Of a DNA stretch of 64,000 nt, positions 15,462 through 25,400 are shown one piece after another; the first letter of the stretch is position 1, and each line of letters opens with the position of its first letter. The notes beneath the pieces are model-generated. The model did no database searches. It saw only the letters and a list, made by a program, of their open reading frames with translations, and was not told the origin of the DNA. A program made the translations under genes and the position numbers. Source of the DNA: Planctomycetes bacterium B3_Pla (GTDB lineage Bacteria; Planctomycetota; Phycisphaerae; Sedimentisphaerales; Anaerobacaceae); NCBI GenBank assembly GCA_005223045.1, contig NJBM01000005.1, positions 62,001 through 126,000 of the forward strand, written 5' to 3'.

Positions 15462-17948
15462 ATGTTTAAGAAATTGCTTTTTCTAACTCTTTTTGTTTTG
15501 GTGCTGGGCCTGTTCAGCACAAATGTAGCATTCGGCGGTAAGGTGTGGGAGAGCAGAGTCAACAGCGGCACTGATGATGCCGAACAGGATGTCAGCGGCG
15601 GCGGTATGGATCCAAGCAGCAGCGACCTGGAGCTTTTTAACGATGGCGGTGTGCAGGTAATAGGTCTGCGCTTCGTAGATATCCCCATACCGAAGGGCGC
15701 CGTCGTGGATAATGCATTTGTCGAGCTCACTTGCGATGAGACAAAAAGCGGCACTCAACCCGTTAGTGTTATCATCGAGGGTGAACTGAATCCTAATCCC
15801 CCTACGTTTGCCAACGTCACCAATAATATTTCCAGCCGGCCGACAACGACAGCGAACGTGGTGTGGATTCCTGAAAATTGGACTGAAGTTGGTCAAAAGG
15901 ATCGGACCTCGAACATCACCTCTATCATCCAGGAGATCATCGACCAGGCCGATTGGACCATGGGTAATGCCCTGGTGCTAATCCTCAGAGACAACCCGGA
16001 TAATCCCTCCGAAGGCATCCGATGTGCCGAGTCTGCCAGTGACAAGGCTAACGCACCGCTGCTGCACATAGAATTCAGGGGTAAATTTGCCGTGGAACCC
16101 ATTCCGGCTGACGGCGGCCTGTATGAGGACACATCGGCAGTTCTAAACTGGCTGCCGGGACTCAATGCGGTTTCACACGATGTCTATTTCGGCGAGAATT
16201 TTGCTGATGTAAAAGACGGCACTCCCGGCGCGCCGGGATTCCAGGGCAACCAGGTTGAGGTGTTTTTCACTGTCGGTGTTCCCGGAACTCCTGTCCCGGA
16301 TGGCCTCGTTCCCGGCACAACTTACTACTGGCGGATTGATGAGATTGAGGCAGACGGCACTACGATAAACAAAGGTGATATCTGGAGCTTTACAGTTCCA
16401 TCCAAGAAGGCCTATAACCACAACCTGTCCGACGGCGCATATTTTATAGACCCGCATACTGACCTCAACTGGACGGCAGGTTCCGGCGCGAAAGTTCACA
16501 CCGTGTTCTTCGCTGACAATTTTGACGATGTGAACGGCGCCGTTGCAGGCCTCCCCCAGGCAGGCACAACTTATGACCCCGGTCCGCTCGAATCAGAGAA
16601 AACTTACTACTGGCGTATCGATGAGTTTGACGGAGTCGAGACGCATGAAGGCGATGTCTTGAGCTTTACGACTATAGGCGCCAGAGGCACAGGTTTGCGA
16701 GGAGACTATTACACCGGCGAGAACTTCGACAAACTCGTGCTTACCCGAGTAGATCCTCAAGTCGACTATCCCGACGGCGCCAGCCCGCCGGATGATGCGG
16801 TTGGCGGCAGTAACTTCTCGGTCAGATGGACCGGTGATGTCTCAGCGCAGTTTACTGAGACCTACGCCTTCTATACTATCACCGATGACGGCATACGTGT
16901 ATGGGTGAATGGCAAACTGATTATTGAAAACTGGACCCACCATGGAGACACCGAGGACACAGGGACTATCGACCTTGTCGCCGGCAACGGTTACAGCATT
17001 GAAATTGAATATTTCCAGGCCGGCGGTGGATCAATCGCACAGTTGGGTTGGGAAAGTCCACACACAACAAAGCAACTTATTCCCACAGACCTGCTCTGGC
17101 CACCTGTAAGGGCCAGGGATCCGAAGCCGCCCAATGGCGCCGTGAATGTCAAGCATACACAAATTCTCAAGTGGAGTGCCGGAGATAATGCTGTTTCACA
17201 CCAGGTCTATTTCGGCACAGACCAAGAGACCGTACGTAATGCAAACACCGATTCGCCCGAGTATAAAGGCGCCAAGGAACTTGGTGCCGAGAGCTATGAC
17301 CCGGGAAAACTTCTCTTGGATACTAATTACTACTGGCGTGTTGATGAGGTCAATGACTCCGATTCCGACAGTCCGTGGGCAGGCAATCTCTGGAGCTTTA
17401 CGACTGCCGATTTTCTTGTTGTGGACAACTTTGAGGACTATAACGACTATCCACCGGACGAGATATGGAGTACGTGGATTGACGGATTCGGGACCACGAC
17501 GAACGGTGCAACCATAGGCTATCCCAACCCGGATTTTACAGCCGGTGAGCATTACGTTGAGACAAAGATCGTTCACGGCGGCTCTCAGTCGATGCCGTAT
17601 GCCTACGACAACGATCTAAAGACCTCTGAGGCAACAATGACATTGGTCTATCCGCGTGATTGGACTGAAGAAGGCGTTACGAAATTGTTGCTGTGGTTCC
17701 GTGGTGATGCGGCTAATGCTGCCGACCGGATGTTTGTTGCTCTAAACGGCAGCGCGGTGGTCTATCATGACGATCCTGCTGCAACGCAGAAAACCGGGTG
17801 GAACGAGTGGGTGATCGACCTGACGGAGTTTGCGGGCGTGGATCTTACCAACGTCAATACCATTACCATTGGCTTCGGCACCAAGAATAGTCCGGCGGCC
17901 GGCGGCCCGGGTCAGATGTACTTCGACGATATTCGGCTAATTAGGTAG
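15462..17948 (+). CDS. Secreted multidomain PA14 / Fn3-like surface protein
   Basis: ATG 15462 follows GGAGGATT; the frame extends to 15399 over repeat DNA. The 828-residue protein has a signal peptide (LLFLTLFVLVLGLFSTNVAF). Residues 30-205 form a DNRLRE-like beta domain. Next are two Fn3-like units with the signature SHDVYFG...TTYYWRIDE...WSFT (about 206-405). A PA14 domain (about 406-550: LRGDYYTGENFDKLVL, then ITDDGIRVWVNGKLIIENW) comes next, followed by a third Fn3-like unit. The C-terminal module (650-828: VDNFEDYNDYP, IVHGGSQSMPYAYDN, MYFDDIRLIR) recurs in the LamG protein at 48242-51715. PA14 and this module suggest carbohydrate binding at the cell surface. No anchor or sorting signal is seen at the end. 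Confidence 0.85.
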   Translation: MFKKLLFLTLFVLVLGLFSTNVAFGGKVWESRVNSGTDDAEQDVSGGGMDPSSSDLELFNDGGVQVIGLRFVDIPIPKGAVVDNAFVELTCDETKSGTQPVSVIIEGELNPNPPTFANVTNNISSRPTTTANVVWIPENWTEVGQKDRTSNITSIIQEIIDQADWTMGNALVLILRDNPDNPSEGIRCAESASDKANAPLLHIEFRGKFAVEPIPADGGLYEDTSAVLNWLPGLNAVSHDVYFGENFADVKDGTPGAPGFQGNQVEVFFTVGVPGTPVPDGLVPGTTYYWRIDEIEADGTTINKGDIWSFTVPSKKAYNHNLSDGAYFIDPHTDLNWTAGSGAKVHTVFFADNFDDVNGAVAGLPQAGTTYDPGPLESEKTYYWRIDEFDGVETHEGDVLSFTTIGARGTGLRGDYYTGENFDKLVLTRVDPQVDYPDGASPPDDAVGGSNFSVRWTGDVSAQFTETYAFYTITDDGIRVWVNGKLIIENWTHHGDTEDTGTIDLVAGNGYSIEIEYFQAGGGSIAQLGWESPHTTKQLIPTDLLWPPVRARDPKPPNGAVNVKHTQILKWSAGDNAVSHQVYFGTDQETVRNANTDSPEYKGAKELGAESYDPGKLLLDTNYYWRVDEVNDSDSDSPWAGNLWSFTTADFLVVDNFEDYNDYPPDEIWSTWIDGFGTTTNGATIGYPNPDFTAGEHYVETKIVHGGSQSMPYAYDNDLKTSEATMTLVYPRDWTEEGVTKLLLWFRGDAANAADRMFVALNGSAVVYHDDPAATQKTGWNEWVIDLTEFAGVDLTNVNTITIGFGTKNSPAAGGPGQMYFDDIRLIR

Positions 17949-17970
17949 ATTAGCCCGCAGTGCAGAATGG

Positions 17971-18750
17971 TCAGAATGTCTTTATCTTGACGTCCGGTCT
18001 GCGCAGGTAGTTGGGAGTCAGCGTCACCGGGTCGGCGAATTGTCCCTTCAAGGCCATTTGCCGGCCGAGCAGGTGGACTTTGCCGGCCCGGGGGCTCCAG
18101 TACCGCTCGTCGAAGAAACGAATGCCGTCGGCCTGGAATTTGTCCTTGTAGTACAGCAGGCCGTCGCCGAGCAGCCAAATAGGCTTTTCTTCCAGTACAA
18201 ATTCGGTGAGGAACTGCTCAGCGCTCATCAGGGAATCGGAGCCGACCTTAACCCAACCGCAGCCTGCTGCTACTTGTTGTCCGCCGGGCGTGCGCCGCTC
18301 GTAAACGGCGATGAAGAACTGGCCTCGCTTGGCGTCAACGATGGCGGCGACTCTCTCGTGCCCGATGGCTTGCAGGTCGGGATCCGAAGCAGGGTAGGTG
18401 TCCTCGTCGGCAAGATCGATTACGTTGGCGGCGATTACGTCGAGCGTATCGACGGCGACTATTCGTGCGGCGTTTGCCAGGTGCATTGTCTTGGCGAAAG
18501 TTGCGGCTATGCGGAGGCCTGTGAAGCTGCCTGGCCCGGCAGAGATGTGAACTTGCTCGACTTCGCGGGGCCTTCGCCCGAAGCGGTCCAGCAAGTCACG
18601 GATAGCGGTGAAAATCTCGGCACTGTGCCTTAACGGAACTGAAAAAGTGGCTTCTGCGAGCACCTCTCCGCCCGCTGCGATTGCGACCGAGCCGATTCTG
18701 CTGGATGTCTCTACCGCCAAAATGAGGTTGTCTTTTATTGTATTGCCCAT
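17971..18750 (-). CDS. tsaB: tRNA threonylcarbamoyladenosine biosynthesis protein TsaB
   Basis: A 259-residue ASKHA-fold protein. The first strand is LILAVETSSRIGSVAI, followed by RHSAEIFTAIRDLL and the hallmark AGPGSFTGLRIAATFAK (71-87). The domain closes with the AVDTLDVIAANV segment. TsaB is the non-catalytic partner of TsaD and TsaE in making the t6A modification of ANN-decoding tRNAs in the cytoplasm. The length is slightly above the usual 220-235 because of a C-terminal extension (LGRQMALKGQFADPVTLTPN) with the PxYLR ending seen in family members. It converges on the PA14 gene. A housekeeping gene between surface-protein genes gives no sign of linked function. Confidence 0.93.
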   Translation of the reverse strand: MGNTIKDNLILAVETSSRIGSVAIAAGGEVLAEATFSVPLRHSAEIFTAIRDLLDRFGRRPREVEQVHISAGPGSFTGLRIAATFAKTMHLANAARIVAVDTLDVIAANVIDLADEDTYPASDPDLQAIGHERVAAIVDAKRGQFFIAVYERRTPGGQQVAAGCGWVKVGSDSLMSAEQFLTEFVLEEKPIWLLGDGLLYYKDKFQADGIRFFDERYWSPRAGKVHLLGRQMALKGQFADPVTLTPNYLRRPDVKIKTF

Positions 18751-18914
18751 TTTACCATTTAGTAAAACTTACTTGCCCCCCAAAGCCCCACTGTAGCCAT
18801 AAAAAAGCCGTTTCAACGATCACTATTTTTGGGGTCACTATGGCCCGTTATTTAAGTTTAGTGTACTGATAGTGGAGATATTATTGGCCAGACGGGGATA
18901 AATCAAATTTTTCT

Positions 18915-18942
18915 CTTGCAAAAATAGATACTTTCTTATAAA
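18915..18942 (+). promoter_or_regulatory. Weak candidate promoter upstream of secretin gene
   Basis: TTGCAA (18916-18921) and TATAAA (18937-18942) lie 15 bases apart in an AT-rich gap between divergent genes. The spacing is short, so the call is tentative. The rest of 18751-19049 shows nothing distinct except the strong ribosome site at 19038. Confidence 0.3.
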
Positions 18943-19049
18943 CTGAGATATTGTAAGTCCGGTCTTTTCCGAGAACGGAGGTTGTAAGTAACGTCAATTT
19001 GTTAAAAGTTTCTCTAACGAGGGTGGTTCTTTTAGGCAGGAGGTTTATT

Positions 19050-22000
19050 TTGAGCAAGCCGAGTTTCTTGACCGAATCTTATGGCAGGAGGTCCCTGTCC
19101 ATCGTCGCGGCATCGTTTTTGTTACTGTTAACAACTGTCTCCGGAGTAGCGGCGCCGGCCAAAGACGCAACGGCTGACCGGCGGGAAATGTTCCGCCGAA
19201 TAGTCGGCAACTACGTCCAGACCGGGCAGCAGGAGTATGAAAAAGGCTACTTTGGAGAGGCAGAGAAGACCTTCCTGATGGCCCAGCCGTGGCGGGAGTA
19301 TCTGACACCTGCCGGGCGTGAGCAGCTTAGCACGCTTCTGGAAAAAGCACGGACTGCCCCAGCCAAGAGGAAGCTCGCACTGGCGAAACTGCAGACGATC
19401 AAGAAACTGATCCAGCAGAACCAGTTGACAGAAGCCAGGCGACAGCTCGAGAGCCTAAAAGACAGTGAGTTCCTGATCAAACACGAGCAGGCAGAAATTG
19501 CCGAAGTGCTAAAGCAGATAAGCGCCGAAAAGGTCGGTGATGGAGCAAAGGCTGAGAAGGCCAAAGGCGCGAAGCTGCTGGCCACACAGAAGCTCGATAA
19601 GATCGCACAGGGGATCCGCAAACCCAGTGAGCAGTTAACCATCGAGGAGATCATTCAGATTTATAGTCGCAGCATGGATTATAAGCGCGCCGGGCAACTC
19701 GAAAAGGCCAGGCCGGGATTTGTCAAAGTGGCGGCAAGCCGCCTGATTCCCCCTCCCATGAAGAAAACAATTGACGGCTACATTGCCGAGATAGACAAGG
19801 TATTGCCGGCAAAGAAGGGGCCGAAGATGGTTGACGTTGCCGGGCCGAAGGTCGTTAAACCGGCAACTCCGGTGCTAAGGGTTGCTGAGACAAGAATTAC
19901 GGGTTCGGAGTCCGATGAGCAGGAACTTGTTGAGCCGGAAGTTGTTGAGCCGGCGCCTGCCAAGCCACGCGAGGCTGCGCCTAAGGTCGCTTCGCCCGTG
20001 ACGGGTCAGGGCAGCTACATCGATAAGATGAACACGAAGAGGAGCATCCTTCGGACCTACACGGCAACGGTCGTCAACGACGCGGCGGTCAAGGCACGCG
20101 GCTACATAGACAAGGGCGACTTCGGGAAGGCCAGACAAACTGTCGAGGCGGCGGCATTTGTCGTCAACGATAACCAGATACACCTTGGAGATGAACTCTT
20201 CAAAACACACAGCGGCAGGCTCGCAGCGCTGACCGAGGAGATAGCGGCCAAGGAGGCCGAAAAGGCCCGGCAGGACGAGCAGCAGAAACGCAAAGCGGCC
20301 GAGGCGGCACAAAGCCGGTTCAGAGAGCAAGCGGACATTGACAGGCAAAAGCGGATAGCCGATTTATTGGAAAACGCGATCGCTTATCAGAAACAGCAGC
20401 GTTACGAAGCGGCTGTCGGTCAGTTGGTTAGCCTGCTTGCGCTCGATCCTCAGCATGACCAGGCGCTGGTAATGAAGGATGTGCTGGAAGACACAATTTT
20501 CTTCCGAAAGCAATTGGACGTGCAGAAAGAGTCGGACAGGCAGACGGCGGAAGCCCTGTTAAAAACCGAGCAGTCGCAAATTCCCTTCGCCGACGAGCTT
20601 ACCTATCCCAAGAATTGGAGGGAGATCGTCGAGAAACCGACCCGCCAGCCGGATGAGCCAATCGGGCTGGATAAGGTTGACAAGGAAGTGTATGATCGCA
20701 TGGAGCAGACCGTGGACCTGTCGGGCTTTGACGCCACCATGCCTTTCGACGAAGTAATAAACCTGTTAGAGAATTCCGTGACCCCTCCGTTGCAAATACA
20801 GCCCAACTGGAAGGATTTGCTCGAAATTGCCGACCTCGAGCCGACAACCCCGGCCGGGATGGATCCACTGACGGGCATTAAGCTGCGCAAAGCATTGGAG
20901 GTCCTGTTAGCCGGCGTCTCAAGCGAATTCGCAGAAGTCAGCTACGTTGTGGATGAGGGAGTGATTGTGATAGCAACCGTAGAGGCACTCCCGCAGAAGC
21001 TGGTGACTCGTGTCTATGACATTACCGACCTGGTCGGTGAGCCGGCCCAATACGGCGGTATGCAGGGCTTGATGATGGGCAGGATGGTGGGCATGATGGG
21101 TGGCGGAGGCGGCGGCATGATGGGCGGCGGCATGGGCGGCGGCATGGGCGGCGGCATGATGGGCGGCGGCATGGCCGGTATGATCCAGGCACAAAGTCTC
21201 GTACAGCTTATTCAGGAGAGCATCGAGCCGGAGAGCTGGTTCGATCTTAGTGACACGGGAGAGGGGACTGTGACACCTTATCCGATCCAGCAGCCGAAAA
21301 AACTTGCCGTATTCAATACACATGAGGTCCATCGAGAAGTCGATAAGCTGCTTGAGGCGCTGCGCAAGTCACTCGGGCATCAAGTCTCTATCGAGGCCAG
21401 ATTCCTGGTCGTCAGTGAGAGCTTCCTCGAAGACGTCGGTATGGACGTAGATTTCACGGTTAACGCCGGCAACAAGTGGGGTCAGATCGGCTTCGAGCAG
21501 GACTCTTCCTTTATTACTGAGCCTGGGCCTACAGCGGTTCCTCTGAGTTTGGGTGGTATCGGCGCGGCTGCCGGGTCCCTGGTAGGTGGATACGGCTCTA
21601 TACTGGATGATTTGCAGGTTGCGTTCCTCATCCGGGCGACCCAGGCTCACAGAGATGCAAAGTCGTTGACCGCTCCTTTAGCCACTGTTCTGAGCGGCGA
21701 GTCGGCCAACTTCAACATTAATAGAACGTTGATTTTTCCGCTGCCTCCTGTTCAGTCGCCCGGGGTCCAGCAAATCAGCGGGCAGGCCGGCACAACTACC
21801 GGTACAGGCGGGGCCAATGTCCCGCAGTATTTGCCGGTGCAGATCGGCAGTGCTCTGGTCATTACGCCGACTATCACCAAAGATAAGAAGAATGTGCTGC
21901 TCAGTATCATCACGACACAGAGCGATTTTCTTGGGATTAAGACAAGTGAGGTCCAGGCGCCTATTGTCGGCGGGGCCGCAGGCGGGCAGGTGCAGACATG

Positions 22001-22280
22001 GGAGGTGAGTCTTCCTGAGACAGAAATATCCTCGCTGATGACACGAGTAAGTGTGCCCGATAGCGGGACTCTGTTATTAGGCGGTCAGAGAATAACCGCG
22101 GAGGTTGACAAGGAATCCGGCGTCCCGATATTGAGCAAGATACCTATTATTGGAAGACTGTTCAGCAACCGCAGCACGATCAGAGACAGCAAGATATTAT
22201 TGATACTGGTGAAACCGACCATTATTCTGCAGGAGGAGCGCGAAGCCGAGGCAATCGCCGCATTGGAAGGCGAGCAATAA
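19050..22280 (+). CDS. Secretin-family outer-membrane channel with coiled-coil N-terminus and Met/Gly-rich insert
   Basis: A TTG start at 19050 is chosen because AGGAGG (19038-19043) lies six bases before it; the frame runs to 18999 without a ribosome site. The product is 1,076 residues, larger than typical GspD (650-750). Order: signal segment (LSIVAASFLLLLTTVSGVAA), tetratricopeptide- or coiled-coil-like region with many Lys/Glu/Gln (about 60-520), beta domains (about 540-660), a Met/Gly-rich insert (about 670-710), then the secretin core. Diagnostic for the core are VPDSGTLLLGGQRITAEVDK and GVPILSKIPIIGRLFSNRS near residue 1000, and the SLTAPLATVLSGESANFNI segment. Secretins form the outer-membrane gate of type II, type III or type IV pilus systems. 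No other secretion genes are nearby, but the giant exported protein follows after 137 bases. Confidence 0.88.
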   Translation: MSKPSFLTESYGRRSLSIVAASFLLLLTTVSGVAAPAKDATADRREMFRRIVGNYVQTGQQEYEKGYFGEAEKTFLMAQPWREYLTPAGREQLSTLLEKARTAPAKRKLALAKLQTIKKLIQQNQLTEARRQLESLKDSEFLIKHEQAEIAEVLKQISAEKVGDGAKAEKAKGAKLLATQKLDKIAQGIRKPSEQLTIEEIIQIYSRSMDYKRAGQLEKARPGFVKVAASRLIPPPMKKTIDGYIAEIDKVLPAKKGPKMVDVAGPKVVKPATPVLRVAETRITGSESDEQELVEPEVVEPAPAKPREAAPKVASPVTGQGSYIDKMNTKRSILRTYTATVVNDAAVKARGYIDKGDFGKARQTVEAAAFVVNDNQIHLGDELFKTHSGRLAALTEEIAAKEAEKARQDEQQKRKAAEAAQSRFREQADIDRQKRIADLLENAIAYQKQQRYEAAVGQLVSLLALDPQHDQALVMKDVLEDTIFFRKQLDVQKESDRQTAEALLKTEQSQIPFADELTYPKNWREIVEKPTRQPDEPIGLDKVDKEVYDRMEQTVDLSGFDATMPFDEVINLLENSVTPPLQIQPNWKDLLEIADLEPTTPAGMDPLTGIKLRKALEVLLAGVSSEFAEVSYVVDEGVIVIATVEALPQKLVTRVYDITDLVGEPAQYGGMQGLMMGRMVGMMGGGGGGMMGGGMGGGMGGGMMGGGMAGMIQAQSLVQLIQESIEPESWFDLSDTGEGTVTPYPIQQPKKLAVFNTHEVHREVDKLLEALRKSLGHQVSIEARFLVVSESFLEDVGMDVDFTVNAGNKWGQIGFEQDSSFITEPGPTAVPLSLGGIGAAAGSLVGGYGSILDDLQVAFLIRATQAHRDAKSLTAPLATVLSGESANFNINRTLIFPLPPVQSPGVQQISGQAGTTTGTGGANVPQYLPVQIGSALVITPTITKDKKNVLLSIITTQSDFLGIKTSEVQAPIVGGAAGGQVQTWEVSLPETEISSLMTRVSVPDSGTLLLGGQRITAEVDKESGVPILSKIPIIGRLFSNRSTIRDSKILLILVKPTIILQEEREAEAIAALEGEQ
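21058..21185 (+). repeat. Met/Gly-rich repeat within secretin gene
   Basis: The frame encodes repeated MGGG units, with ATGGGCGGCGGC as the DNA repeat, spanning about 40 residues and holding over a dozen methionines. It interrupts the region just before the secretin core. Confidence 0.85.
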
Positions 22281-22417
22281 ACTCCGGGCTTTTGCATGGT
22301 CTCTTGCGATTGTTCCCACATTTTTTGTGAAACGTAATTGGTGGTGTTCTAACACGTTGGGGCATTCCGGCCACTAACGATTTCGGCATTGAGAAGTTGT
22401 TCTTGAGAAAAGGGAGT

Positions 22418-25400
22418 ATGAAACGGCAAATTCTGATTAGCTTATTGGTTTCGTTATCTGCATCCGGTTTTGCCGGGGCGGCTAACTTACCGTTGTTTGG
22501 ATTCTCCGACGTAACGCAAAGCGGCTCGGATGTCTATAAACAAAACGAACTTATCGTGCGCTTCGCCGATCCGGATGCAGGCGCTCAGCCGCCCGACGGA
22601 CCGGCGATAACGGGTCCCTGGTCCACCGCCACGATAAGAACCATGATGTCGGATTCAATCCTGGCCGGGGCTGAGGTCGGCAAGAGTTATGACGACGTCA
22701 CACCCGGCCTGGCCGTGGTGAACCTGCCCGAGGGTACGAACGTTCTGGACGCCCTGGCCTGGTTCAACAGCTCGGCCAACGTTTTGTACGCCGAGCCAAA
22801 CTACAAGTACAAGCTGTTCCTTGTTCCGAACGATCCGAATTACCCGGAGCAGTGGGCGCTGGACAACACCGGGCAGACCGGCGGCACGCCGGATGCCGAC
22901 ATTGACGCTAACGATGCCTGGGATATTAACACAGGCGATCCTGACATTATCATCGCAATTACCGACACGGGCATTGACTATCAGCATCCGGACCTGGCGG
23001 CCAACATGTGGGTGAACGCCGCCGAGCAAAACGGCACGCCCGGCGTTGACGACGACGGCAACGGATATGTTGACGATATTTACGGCTACGATTTCGCCGG
23101 CGCCGGCGCCGCCATCCTCGACGACGGCGACAGCGATCCCTGCGATATGTGGTTCCACGGCACTCACGTGGCAGGCATCGCCGGGGCGGTCGCCGATAAC
23201 AACGAGGGCATTGCCGGCGCTTGCTGGAATGTTCAGTTGATGTCCCTGAAGATTTTCGCCGACGATTTCGTCACGGAGCCCACGGCGTTTGCCAGCGATG
23301 CGGTCGAAGCCATTGCATACGCCGTTGACAATGGCGCCAAGATCATAAACGCCTCGTGGGGCGGCGGCTTTTTCTCACAGGCTCTCTACGATGCAATAAG
23401 ACAGGCCGGCGACGCAGGGTTGATCTTCGTAGCCGCGGCGGGTAACGATTTCGGCAATGATAACGATGTGTTTCCTCTTTACCCGGCGAGTTATGACCTC
23501 GATAACATCATCTCTGTAACGTCCACGGATCACGACGACAATCTGGCGGTTTTCGCAAATGTCGGAGCCACTTCCGTGGATATAGCTGAGCCGGGGGAAG
23601 AAATCTTCAGCACCACTCCGACGACCGAGCTTTTTCCGATGCTCGTTTTCGACGTATCCACCAACTACGCATCGCTGAGCGGGACATCGTTGTCCGCTCC
23701 CTATGCTGCGGGAGCCTGCGCATTGATATGGTCGGAATTTCCAACGCTGCCGAACGGGTTGGTAAAGGGCATCCTCCTGAAGGCGGTTGATCCGATAGTA
23801 GGTTCCCCGAACTGCTGTCTGTCGGGTGGGCGCATCAACCTGCACAATGCACTAACGTTAATCCCCAAGGGCAAAGCAGGCAAAGTGCTCAATGCCAAAG
23901 ACGACCCCGGCGACCCGGCCAATCTCTACTCGACAATCCAGGACGCTATCGACGATGCAAATGACGGCGATGAGCTGATTGCCGAGGCGAACAGCCTGTT
24001 CATTGAGGCCATCGACTTCAAAGGCAAGGCAATAACACTTCGCAGCGGCGACATTACCAACCCGAGCGATCCCAACATCAGCCCGGAAAACACACTTATG
24101 CTGGGCCTGCTGGATGAGGGTTCGGTGGTGACGTTCCAGAACAACGAAGGCCCCGATACGATCATCAGAGGTATGACCGTCAGTTGGGGCAGCGCCGACT
24201 ACGGAGCCGGCATCGGCTGCTACGGAGCATCCCCCATAATCGAAGACTGTATTATAACCAATAACTTCGCAAACTACTACGGCGCCGGTATCGATTGCTA
24301 TGACGCTTCTCCTACAATAAGAAATTGCACCATTACGGACAACCGGACCCTTGGCACTGCCGGCATCGGCGGCGGAATAAACTGCGAGCAGGCTGCGCCG
24401 GTGATTTCCAACTGTCTTATCAGCAACAATTTCGCAAACAACATAGGCGGCGGAATAGCCTGCTACCAGTCGGACCCGACCATCGTCAACTGCGTGATAG
24501 CGAACAATTCGGCAATCTTCCATGGCGGCGGCATCGATTTGGATAATTCATCGCCGGTCATTGCCAACTGCACTATTGTCGTTGACGATCCTGACGCCCC
24601 CAAGGACGATGGTATCGCCGGCAATCATGATTCTTTCCCGACAATCACAAACTGTATCCTGTGGGGCAACGGCGACGATCTGTACAACGTTTCAGCCGCG
24701 TACTCCTGCATCGAAGACAATGACGCCGGGCCAGGCAACATTCATGCCGAGCCAACCTTTGTGACCGGGCCATTTGGCGATTATTATCTGAGCCAGACCG
24801 TTGCCGGTCAGTTGGCCGACAGCACGTGTGTTGATCTTGGCGACCCGGATACCGACCCGGCCCTTCAAATAGAAACTTTCACCACAAGGACCGACGGCGG
24901 TGCCGATGCCGGCGTCATTGACATAGGCGCTCACTACCCGGCTTTGCCGGCGATGCCCGTTGAGCTTACCGTAACCGTAATGGACGCAAATGTACCCGTT
25001 GACGCAAACACAGCAAACGGTCATGTCGATCCGAACGGCGGTACGTTTCGACAGTACGAGGTAGTACAGCTTACCGCGCATCCCAAACCCGGCTACCGGG
25101 TCAAGGCATGGACCGGCACCGACGACGATTCATTGACGGGTCCCAACAATACGATTACGATGATTACCGACGCCGTTATTACGGTCGAATTCGAAGAGGT
25201 TCCGCTGTTTCATTTGCGCACAGAAGTTGTCGGCGGGCGAGGGACGATATCCCCCTACCTCAAGAGAGGTGAGTATTTCCCAGACGGCACGGTAGTGACC
25301 GTTGTCGCAATAGCCGACCGGACCTATATCGTGGACCGCTGGAGCGGGTCCGATGACGACGTATCCTGGGCCAGCACGAACACGGTGACGATGGATTCCG

